From positions 1-5,290 of the forward strand of contig JAICUE010000226.1 of the NCBI GenBank assembly GCA_025936015.1: DNA of 5,290 nucleotides, given 5' to 3'. Positions 1 through 5,173 of the stretch are shown here, piece by piece. The DNA comes from Gemmatimonadaceae bacterium (lineage in GTDB: Bacteria; Gemmatimonadota; Gemmatimonadetes; Gemmatimonadales; Gemmatimonadaceae). Each line of letters starts with the position of its first letter. Position 1 is the first letter of the stretch. The notes under the pieces were generated by a model. That model ran no database searches. It was not told the DNA's origin and saw only the letters and a list, made by a program, of their open reading frames with translations. The position numbers were made by a program, and so were the translations under genes.

Positions 1-1
1 C

Positions 2-772
2 TGCAGCGATTCCAGCGCGATCCTCGCGCCGCCGCCTGCCGACGCCGGCCCGTACCTGGGCTTCGACACCAGCATCTATCCCGGCGACGCCGCGATGCGC
101 GCATGGCACACGCCGGCGTCGCCGTACGAGTGGACGGGCTACTATCTGCCCGCACCCTGCCACAGCAACACCAGCTGGACCGGACACCGCGCGTTCCTCG
201 AGTCGACCGGCTGGGGGATCGCGGTGCTCTACGTCGGACAGCAGACCTGGGACGGCGCGGCCACCGCGGAAATGGTCGCGCCGGCCGCGGCCCGGGTGCG
301 GCAATCGACGACGTGCTCGCGGACGATGCTGAGCGGCGCGCAGGGGACGATCGAAGGATCCGATGCCGCAGCGAAGACCGCGAACGAAGGATTTCCCGCG
401 GGCACGGTCATCTTCCTCGATATCGAGTACATGAGTACCGTGACCGATGCGATGCGTGACTACTACCGCTCGTGGGTCGCGCAGGTCATCGCCGACGGCC
501 GCTACCTACCGGGGATCTACTGCAACAAGTCGAACGCGGTGACGATCTACAGCGACGTGCACGACGAGTTCATGCTCCGCCGCCCGACGGCGACGCCGCA
601 GTTCTGGATCGCCAGCCAGAGCGGATTCACGACGGAACGGAAGCCGACCGACGTCGGCTTCGCGTTCGCCAACGTCTGGCAGGGGAAGCTCGATACCGAC
701 GAGACATGGAATGGCGTCGCGCTCCACATCGACGTCGACGTCGCCGACTCGCCGTCCCCGTCCGAGCGTTAG
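2..772 (+). CDS. DUF1906 (Rv2525c-like) glycoside-hydrolase-like protein, 5' truncated
   Basis: The frame is open from the left edge, so 256 residues are visible and the true start lies outside. The ATG at 95 is internal: the residues before it include Gly-Phe-Asp-Thr-Ser-x-Tyr-Pro (59-82), the usual first strand of the DUF1906 barrel. Later hallmarks are a Val-Leu-Tyr-Val-Gly-Gln-Gln strand, Phe-Leu-Asp-Ile-Glu-Tyr (413-430) with the acidic pair at the expected GH25-like active-site strand, Gly-Ile-Tyr-Cys-Asn, a Phe-Trp-Ile-Ala-Ser strand, and a closing His-Ile-Asp-Val-Asp. The family resembles GH25 lysozymes and is usually exported; its reaction is poorly established. The first visible codons read Cys-Ser-Asp-Ser-Ser followed by a Pro-rich stretch, which would suit the mature start of a lipoprotein, but the preceding lipobox residues are off the window. 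It ends 14 nt before the GH2 gene, so co-transcription is likely. Family assignment is firm; substrate is unknown. Confidence 0.85.
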   Translation, partial: CSDSSAILAPPPADAGPYLGFDTSIYPGDAAMRAWHTPASPYEWTGYYLPAPCHSNTSWTGHRAFLESTGWGIAVLYVGQQTWDGAATAEMVAPAAARVRQSTTCSRTMLSGAQGTIEGSDAAAKTANEGFPAGTVIFLDIEYMSTVTDAMRDYYRSWVAQVIADGRYLPGIYCNKSNAVTIYSDVHDEFMLRRPTATPQFWIASQSGFTTERKPTDVGFAFANVWQGKLDTDETWNGVALHIDVDVADSPSPSER

Positions 773-774
773 GC

Positions 775-779
775 AGGAG
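775..779 (+). promoter_or_regulatory. Shine-Dalgarno sequence of the GH2 gene
   Basis: AGGAG lies 7 nt before the ATG at 787. It decides the start: the reading frame is open much further upstream (to 472), but that extension lies entirely over the preceding gene and would bury the signal peptide. Confidence 0.85.
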
Positions 780-786
780 CCGGACG

Positions 787-2640
787 ATGCGTCCTCGCCT
801 GTTCGCCCTCCTTTTCGCCGCGGCCGCGGCGGCACCGCTCCCCGCGCAGGAGCGGGCGCCGGCACCGCTCATCGTCAACCCGCGCGGCCGCGACGTCGTC
901 TCGCTCGACGGTCGGTGGCACACGATCGTCGACCCGTACGAGACGGGCTACTACGACTATCGCCTCCGGCCGAGTGCGAACGGATGGTTCCGCAACCAGA
1001 AATCGAAGAGCGCGACCGACCTCGTCGAGTACGACTTCGCCGCGTCGCCGGAGCTCGCGGTGCCCGCCGACTGGAACACCCAGCGCCCGGATCTGATGCT
1101 CTATGAGGGCGCGGTCTGGTATCAGCGCACCTTCGTCCATCCGCTTGCGCCAGGCCGGCGGCTCTTCGTCTGGTTCGGCGGCGCGAACTATCAGACACGT
1201 GTCTGGCTGAATGGCGTCGAGCTCGGGATGCACGAAGGGGGATTCACCCCGTTCGACTTCGAGATCACCAGCCGCCTCCGCCGCGACGCGCCTAACGATC
1301 TGGTCGTCGAGGTCGACGCGCGGCGCCGGCTCGACGCGGTGCCGATGGTCAACGCCGACTGGTGGAACTACGGCGGGATCACCCGCAGCGTGCTCCTGGT
1401 CGAGACGCCCGCGGCGTTCGTCCGCGACTACGTCGTCCAGCTCGACTCGCGCGACCCGCGGCACATCGCCGGCTATGTCCAGCTCGACGGCGGCTCGGCG
1501 GGCGTTCCGGTACAGCTCCGCATCCCGGAAGCGAAGCTCAGCATGACCGTCAGGGCTGACGCGAACGGTCGCGCCGCCCTGACGCTCGATGCGTCGAAGC
1601 TCGCGCGCTGGTCGCCGGGATCTCCGAAGCTCTACGACGTGCAGGTCATCGCCGGCGGCGACACGATCCGCGACCGGATTGGCTTCCGTACGATCGAGGC
1701 GCGCGGCCACCAGATCTTCCTCAACGGCAAGCCGATCTTCCTCCGCGGGATCGCGATGCACGAGGAATCGTTAGGCTCCTCGCACCGCATCCGCGACGAT
1801 GGCGAGCAGCGTGCGCTGTTCAGCCTCGCCAAGGAGCTCGGCGCCAACTTCGTCCGGCTCGCGCACTATCCCTATCGCGAGGAAACGCCGCGGCTCGCCG
1901 ACGAGGTGGGGCTGATCGTCTGGGAAGAGCTGCCGGTCTACTGGACGATCCAGTTCGACAACCCGGCGACGCTGGCCAACGCGAAGAACCAGCTCGAGGA
2001 GATGATCACCCGCGACCGCAACCGCGCGTCGATCGCCTTCTGGTCCGTCGCGAACGAGACGCCGCGCGATACGGCGCCCGGCGGCGGGCCGCGGCTCGCC
2101 TTCCTGCGCGCGCTGATCGACCGCGCGCATGCCCTCGATCACACCCGCCTCGTCACCGCCGCGCTCGAGCACCGCTACGCCGACCCGAATACGATCCTCA
2201 TCGACGACCCGTTAGGCGCATACCTCGACGTCCTCGGCAACAACGAATATCTCGGCTGGTACGACCAACCGCTGGCGAAGACGGAGCGCATCACCTGGAA
2301 GAGCGCGTACGACAAGCCGCTCGTGATGAGCGAGCTCGGTGGCGCGGCGAAAGCCGGGCTGCACGGCTCCGCCGATTCACTCTGGACGGAGGAATATCAG
2401 GAGAGGCTGTACCGCGCGCAGGTGGCGATGCTCGCGCGCATACCCTTCCTCGCCGGCGTCTCGCCGTGGGTGCTCAAGGATTTCCGCAGCCCGCGGCGTC
2501 CCCTCCCCGTGCTTCAGGACTACTTCAACCGGAAGGGGCTCGTCTCCGACAGCGGCCAGAAGAAGAAAGCATTCTACGTGCTGCAGCAGTGGTATCGCAC
2601 CCTCGCTGCCGATTCGTCGGCATCGCCAGCGACGCGTTAG
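787..2640 (+). CDS. Secreted glycoside hydrolase family 2, beta-glucuronidase-like
   Basis: The product has 617 residues (E. coli UidA has 603). Residues 1-20 form a signal peptide: Met-Arg-Pro-Arg, a Leu/Ala core, and probable cleavage after Pro-Leu-Pro-Ala. Domains follow the GH2 order: jelly-roll sugar-binding domain (about 34-205, with Trp-Trp-Asn-Tyr-Gly-Gly-Ile at 192-198), Ig-like domain (about 206-298), then TIM barrel from Gly-Phe-Arg at 299. The acid/base is Glu424 (Asn-Glu-Thr, where Asn-Glu-Pro is commoner) and the nucleophile is Glu516 (Ser-Glu-Leu-Gly-Gly). Their 92-residue spacing is close to UidA's 91. Equivalents of UidA Asp163, His330, Tyr468, Tyr472 and Trp549 are Asp191, His325, Tyr488, Tyr492 and Trp561. 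The Asn-x-Lys pair that contacts the uronate carboxylate is present (Asn581, Lys583). The long active-site loop 1 of UidA is absent. The enzyme probably acts in the periplasm or outside, releasing terminal uronic acid; other GH2 specificities remain possible. Confidence 0.9.
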   Translation: MRPRLFALLFAAAAAAPLPAQERAPAPLIVNPRGRDVVSLDGRWHTIVDPYETGYYDYRLRPSANGWFRNQKSKSATDLVEYDFAASPELAVPADWNTQRPDLMLYEGAVWYQRTFVHPLAPGRRLFVWFGGANYQTRVWLNGVELGMHEGGFTPFDFEITSRLRRDAPNDLVVEVDARRRLDAVPMVNADWWNYGGITRSVLLVETPAAFVRDYVVQLDSRDPRHIAGYVQLDGGSAGVPVQLRIPEAKLSMTVRADANGRAALTLDASKLARWSPGSPKLYDVQVIAGGDTIRDRIGFRTIEARGHQIFLNGKPIFLRGIAMHEESLGSSHRIRDDGEQRALFSLAKELGANFVRLAHYPYREETPRLADEVGLIVWEELPVYWTIQFDNPATLANAKNQLEEMITRDRNRASIAFWSVANETPRDTAPGGGPRLAFLRALIDRAHALDHTRLVTAALEHRYADPNTILIDDPLGAYLDVLGNNEYLGWYDQPLAKTERITWKSAYDKPLVMSELGGAAKAGLHGSADSLWTEEYQERLYRAQVAMLARIPFLAGVSPWVLKDFRSPRRPLPVLQDYFNRKGLVSDSGQKKKAFYVLQQWYRTLAADSSASPATR

Positions 2641-2658
2641 CGACGTATTGTTGAGATC

Positions 2659-3555
2659 ATGCATTCTACCCACTCGCCGACTCCGGCCGACCTCGACCCG
2701 CTCGTCGCGAGCGCGCTTCGGCTGATCAGGGAGCGGGCGCCCGATGTCCTCAATGCGATCGACGACGGGATCTACTGTCTCGATCCACGCGGGCGGACGA
2801 TCTTCGTGAACGAAACCGCGGCGCGTCTGCTCGGCTATACCAATCGCGAGATCCTCGGCAAGCCGATGCACGAGCTGACGCATCATCACTATGCCGACGG
2901 CAGCGTCTTCCCCGAGTCGGAGTGCCCGATCCGCTTCTCGGCGACCGATGCCGTGCAGCATCGGGTTGGCGGCGACACCTTCTGGACGAAGAGCGGCAAG
3001 CCGCTGCCGGTGGATTACACGAGCATCCCGATCAAGGACGGGCGTGAAGTCGCGGCGGTAGTGGTGACCTTCCGCGACATCAGCGACCAGCAGCGCGTGG
3101 AAGAGCAGGCGCTCAGGCTTCGTCGCGAAGACGAAGCGCTCGCTGCGGCACGAGCCGCGCGCGAAGCGTTGCGCGCGAGTGAAGCGCGCTACCGCTTCCT
3201 CGCCGAGGCGATTCCGGTACTCGTCTGGACCGCGCTGCCCGATGGACAGCTCGACTACGTCACCGAACGCACGGGGCGCTACTTCGGGCTCGCGCCCGAC
3301 ACGCTGCTGCGCGACGGCTGGAAGGACGTGATCCATCCCGATGACCTCCCGGACGTCGCGGCGCGGTGGCGCCACTCGCTGGAAACGGGAGAGCCATACA
3401 AGGTGGAGTTCCGTCTCCGCGCCGCCGACGGTGCCTATCGGTGGCACGTCGGTAACGCGCTCGCGCAGGTCGACGACGCCGGCAACGTCGTTCGCTGGTT
3501 CGGCACCAACACCGACATCGACGACCAGAAGCGCGATCAAGCGCCCGAGTCATAA
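2659..3555 (+). CDS. Two-PAS-domain protein without a recognisable output domain
   Basis: The product has 298 residues and no signal peptide or membrane segment, so it is presumably cytoplasmic. PAS 1 (about 30-145) runs from Asp-Asp-Gly-Ile-Tyr-Cys-Leu-Asp through Phe-Val-Asn-Glu-Thr-Ala to a PAC end, Val-Thr-Phe-Arg-Asp-Ile-Ser. It contains His-His-His-Tyr-Ala-Asp-Gly-Ser (75-82) and Glu-Cys-Pro (88-90), typical of one PAS subgroup. A charged Ala/Arg/Glu helix (about 146-178), probably a coiled-coil signalling linker, leads to PAS 2 of the PAS_3 type (about 175-290), with Ile-His-Pro-Asp-Asp at 225-229 and Trp-Phe-Gly-Thr-Asn-Thr-Asp-Ile near the end. In relatives a histidine kinase or cyclase usually follows; here the stop comes eight residues after that PAC motif. 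It starts 18 nt after the GH2 stop with only a weak ribosome site, so it may be translated from the same mRNA. Ligand and partner are unknown; it could be a stand-alone sensor or a truncated kinase. Confidence 0.85.
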   Translation: MHSTHSPTPADLDPLVASALRLIRERAPDVLNAIDDGIYCLDPRGRTIFVNETAARLLGYTNREILGKPMHELTHHHYADGSVFPESECPIRFSATDAVQHRVGGDTFWTKSGKPLPVDYTSIPIKDGREVAAVVVTFRDISDQQRVEEQALRLRREDEALAAARAAREALRASEARYRFLAEAIPVLVWTALPDGQLDYVTERTGRYFGLAPDTLLRDGWKDVIHPDDLPDVAARWRHSLETGEPYKVEFRLRAADGAYRWHVGNALAQVDDAGNVVRWFGTNTDIDDQKRDQAPES

Positions 3556-3566
3556 CGTACTCGGCC

Positions 3567-3585
3567 CGGCGGCCTTCATCCGCCG
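3567..3585. terminator. Short GC hairpin after the PAS gene
   Basis: CGGCGG (3567-3572) pairs with CCGCCG (3580-3585) across a 7-nt loop, starting 12 nt after the PAS stop. No T-run follows. It may act with the next hairpin to end transcription, but in DNA this GC-rich a 6-bp stem could arise by chance. Confidence 0.35.
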
Positions 3586-3587
3586 AA

Positions 3588-3613
3588 CGTCAGGCCTAAC
3601 GTCAGGCCTGACG
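3588..3613. terminator. Perfect 10-bp hairpin between convergent genes, likely bidirectional terminator
   Basis: CGTCAGGCCT (3588-3597) pairs perfectly with AGGCCTGACG (3604-3613) around the loop AACGTC. The same stretch can be read as a 12-bp tandem near-repeat (CGTCAGGCCTAA then CGTCAGGCCTGA), and its second half is itself palindromic. It sits between the convergent PAS and polymerase genes, overlaps the last codons and TGA stop of the polymerase, and includes one octamer copy (3594-3601). Neither side has a U-tract, so it would work as a hairpin-only terminator or an mRNA 3'-end stabiliser. Confidence 0.55.
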
Positions 3614-4867
3614 CGCGCCCCGGTCCCGCGGTGCCTGGCCGAGCTTGAGCGCATCGCGCCCGAAGCGCGAGCGCACCGAATCCATCGCCGCGGCGAGCAC
3701 ACGCTGGCGCTCTGTCTCGCGCCCCGGGGCATCGTCTTCGAACAGGGCGAGCTGTCCCTCGCCGCCGATGTGCACGAGCTGCGACGCCGAGACGCCGATC
3801 AGCCGCGCGGCGACGCGGCGCTTCTTCCGCAGCTGGCGAAGGAGCTCCTTCACCAGCGGCGCCATCGCGTGGTACGTCGTGATCGGCTCGTCGAGCGTAC
3901 GAGCCGCCGAGCGGAGGGTGAAGTCGCTGTCCTTGAGCTTCAGTGTCACCGTCCGCGCCGCGTAGCCGGAGTCGCGCAGGTCGGAGGTGACGCGATCGAC
4001 GAGCTGCAGCAGCTCGCGCTCGAGCGTCGCGTCATCCATCACGTCGCGAGCGAACGTTTCCTCGCGCCCCATCGACTTCGGTTCCTCGCGCTGCTCGACC
4101 ACCGAGTCGTCGATGCCGCGGATGGTGTCACTGAGCCAGGCCGCGGAACGTTCGCCGAGCCGCCGCTCGAGCTCCTCGCGCGGGACGTCGATCACGTCCT
4201 TCACCTCGCGCCACCCGCAGCGCGCCAGCTCTTCCTGGAATTTCGGGCCGACGCCGGGAAAATCCGCGAGCTTGAGCCCTGAGACGAACATCGCCTCGTC
4301 GCCGGGCGCGACGATGTGGACGCCGTTGCCACCGGTGCCCGCGCGCGGCTTCGCCAGCTCGACCGCGAGCTTGGCGACAAGCTTGTTCGTCCCGCCGCCC
4401 ATCGAGACGCGAATCGCGGTCTCGCGCTCGACCGCGGTGCGGATGATGTGCGCGAGCTCCTCGAGCGATCGGCCGCGATACACGGTCTGCATCGTCGTCG
4501 TGAGATCGAGGTACGCCTCATCCGGCGATGCGCTCTCGACATCGGGCGCGAAGCGCTTGAGGACGTGCACGATCTCTTCGCTCTTCTCCGAGCAGAGCGC
4601 TCGCGGCACCGGGACGCACATCGCCTGCGGACAGAGCCGGACCGCGCGCGAGATCGGCATCCCCGACCGCACCCCGAACCGCCGCACTTCATACGTCGCC
4701 GAGCAGACAACGCCGCGGCTCTCGGCCGATCCGCCGACGATCAGCAGCTCGGCGCGCCCGGCTCCTTCCGGGTCGGCGAGCCGCGCGAGCTGGACGTAGT
4801 AGACGTCGCAGTCGGCGAGCAGGATGCTGCGCGGGTGGGGAGGGTTCGCGGTCACGGTAGCGGTCAC
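3602..4867 (-). CDS. dinB: Y-family translesion DNA polymerase (DinB/Pol IV-like)
   Basis: The product has 421 residues, somewhat longer than typical DinB. It is a low-fidelity polymerase that copies past damaged template bases. The palm motif Ala-Asp-Cys-Asp-Val-Tyr-Tyr holds metal ligand Asp19 and, at the steric-gate position, Tyr24. The second catalytic pair is Asp116-Glu117 in Ser-Pro-Asp-Glu-Ala-Tyr-Leu-Asp. Tyr60-less numbering aside, the Ala-Thr-Tyr-Glu-x-Arg-Arg-Phe-Gly-Val block (57-65) and Arg-Ser-Gly-Met-Pro (67-71) match the nucleotide-binding fingers. A helix-hairpin-helix thumb motif (Phe-Pro-Gly-Val-Gly-Pro), a little-finger domain, and a clamp-binding pentapeptide Gln-Leu-Ala-Leu-Phe (372-376) follow. 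All catalytic acids are kept, which argues against an inactive ImuB-type protein. The palm motif and the region after it are divergent from common DinB (Gln-Leu-Ala-Arg where Ser-Val-Glu-Gln is usual). The start is GTG at 4867 (an in-frame GTG at 4855 is the alternative); it is chosen for its fit to the promoter. No imuA, recA or lexA gene is visible nearby. Confidence 0.9.
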   Translation of the reverse strand: MTATVTANPPHPRSILLADCDVYYVQLARLADPEGAGRAELLIVGGSAESRGVVCSATYEVRRFGVRSGMPISRAVRLCPQAMCVPVPRALCSEKSEEIVHVLKRFAPDVESASPDEAYLDLTTTMQTVYRGRSLEELAHIIRTAVERETAIRVSMGGGTNKLVAKLAVELAKPRAGTGGNGVHIVAPGDEAMFVSGLKLADFPGVGPKFQEELARCGWREVKDVIDVPREELERRLGERSAAWLSDTIRGIDDSVVEQREEPKSMGREETFARDVMDDATLERELLQLVDRVTSDLRDSGYAARTVTLKLKDSDFTLRSAARTLDEPITTYHAMAPLVKELLRQLRKKRRVAARLIGVSASQLVHIGGEGQLALFEDDAPGRETERQRVLAAAMDSVRSRFGRDALKLGQAPRDRGARQA

Positions 4868-4872
4868 GGTAG
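4849..4872. repeat. 12-bp tandem duplication over the polymerase start
   Basis: CGGTCACGGTAG occurs twice head to tail (4849-4860 and 4861-4872). On the minus strand each copy carries a GTG in the polymerase frame (starting at 4867 and 4855), giving an N-terminus of the form x-Thr-Ala-Thr-Val-Thr-Ala-Asn. The 12-bp unit preserves frame, so copy-number change would add or remove four residues and one candidate start. Confidence 0.9.
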
Positions 4873-4875
4873 TTG

Positions 4876-4881
4876 ATTATA
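4876..4881 (-). promoter_or_regulatory. TATAAT -10 box of the polymerase gene, suggesting a leaderless mRNA
   Basis: The minus strand reads TATAAT followed by eight bases and then the GTG at 4867. A start site 6-9 nt after the box would fall at or within a few bases of the GTG, leaving little or no leader. No Shine-Dalgarno sequence lies between. A good -35 box is not evident at 16-18 nt upstream (the region reads roughly GAAGCC), so this is a -10-only call. No clear LexA-type palindrome was seen beside it. Confidence 0.55.
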
Positions 4882-4933
4882 GCACCCATCGCTCGAGCCG
4901 GCTTCCGTTCGACCGCACGAGCCCATTCGCGGG

Positions 4934-5017
4934 GCTGTTCTCCGTGCCCCCTGTGCCCTCTGTGGTTACAAGCAGTTGCTTTTGCTGTTATTGAACCACA
5001 GAGGCACGGAGAACAGC
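4934..5017. repeat. Interrupted inverted repeat with TCTGTGGTT arms, 84 nt
   Basis: GCTGTTCTCCGTGCC (4934-4948) plus TCTGTGGTT (4959-4967) pair exactly with AACCACAGA (4994-5002) plus GGCACGGAGAACAGC (5003-5017). This gives 24 paired bases, a 26-nt loop, and a 10-nt bulge (4949-4958, CCCTGTGCCC) found only in the left arm. The bulge resembles its neighbours (units like CCGTGCC, CTGTGCC, TCTGTGG), as if one unit had been duplicated. Similar CTCTGTG-GTT words are, from memory, common in intergenic repeats of several bacterial phyla. It codes for nothing and has no clear target-site duplication. Confidence 0.8.
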
Positions 5018-5031
5018 ATCGAGCGCTCGAT
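5018..5031. repeat. 14-bp perfect palindrome next to the inverted repeat
   Basis: ATCGAGCGCTCGAT is self-complementary and abuts the right arm of the preceding repeat; three T residues follow. It may be part of the same element, a dimeric-repressor site, or a very short terminator-like stem. Nothing in the sequence separates these options. Confidence 0.5.
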
Positions 5032-5161
5032 TTTCAAGGCATTCGGTCCGTGGCTCTGTACTTTGGCAACGTTGCACTGTGGTGCGGTGACGGGCTGCCG
5101 CCCGGAACGATTTAGGACCGTTTGATACTACAAACCCGTCCCGATGTCCGCTCAGAAGCAC

Positions 5162-5166
5162 AAAGG
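5162..5166 (+). promoter_or_regulatory. Shine-Dalgarno sequence of the Rossmann-fold gene
   Basis: AAAGG lies 7 nt before the ATG at 5174 and supports that start for a gene cut by the window edge. Confidence 0.65.
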
Positions 5167-5173
5167 TCTCCTC

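Larger units (their letters stand above)
767..3601. repeat. Dispersed octamer CGTTAGGC, five exact copies (not one continuous element)
   Basis: Exact copies lie at 767-774 (+), 1290-1297 (-, reads GCCTAACG), 1769-1776 (+), 2210-2217 (+) and 3594-3601 (-). With equal base frequencies about 0.16 copies would be expected on two strands of this length. Only two other TTAG/CTAA tetramers were found in the window: one in a near variant CGTTAGCG at 2635-2642 over the GH2 stop, and one at 5112-5115. Copies occur in coding DNA, across a stop codon and in a hairpin, so protein sequence does not explain them. Their function is unknown. Confidence 0.8.
4868..5173. other. Intergenic region between divergent genes
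   Basis: About 306 nt separates the polymerase start from the Rossmann gene start. It has noticeably more A and T than the flanking genes and holds the polymerase promoter, a long interrupted inverted repeat and a 14-bp palindrome. The plus-strand frame open across 4873-5115 begins with TTG, has no Shine-Dalgarno sequence and a composition dictated by the repeat, so no gene is called. A convincing sigma-70 promoter for the downstream gene was not found; GATACT at 5124-5129 is a possible weak -10 without a partner -35. Confidence 0.7.

Noticed and set aside
95..97. ATG at 95 as the start of the DUF1906 gene.
   Set aside because: The frame is open to the window edge and the residues before it contain the conserved first strand of the domain.
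472..786. Extension of the GH2 reading frame 105 codons upstream of 787.
   Set aside because: It lies over the DUF1906 gene in another frame, is Arg-rich shadow sequence, and would hide a clear signal peptide; 787 has an AGGAG ribosome site.
1548..1561. Palindrome CGTCAGGGCTGACG inside the GH2 gene.
   Set aside because: It is fully explained as coding sequence, with only 6-bp arms and a 2-nt centre; kept out as probable chance.
2377..3540. Long minus-strand open frame opposite the PAS gene.
   Set aside because: It is an antisense shadow of GC-rich coding DNA; the plus-strand frame has clear PAS motifs and this one has none.
767..3601. Integron attC sites, because GTTAGGC and GCCTAAC match the attC core consensus.
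   Set aside because: Copies are about 440 to 1,400 nt apart, mostly inside genes, and not paired at attC-like distances; the hairpin at 3588-3613 has GTC where attC needs GTT, and no integrase is visible.
3341..4282. Long plus-strand open frame opposite the polymerase gene.
   Set aside because: It overlaps the PAS gene and runs antisense to a well-supported polymerase, with no recognisable domain.
4868..4935. LexA/SOS box controlling the polymerase gene.
   Set aside because: I looked for CTGT-N8-ACAG and GAAC-N4-GTTC type palindromes near the promoter and saw none; lineage-specific boxes cannot be excluded.
4873..5115. 80-codon plus-strand frame in the intergenic region.
   Set aside because: It has a TTG start and no ribosome site, overlaps the polymerase promoter, and its residues follow from the inverted repeat.
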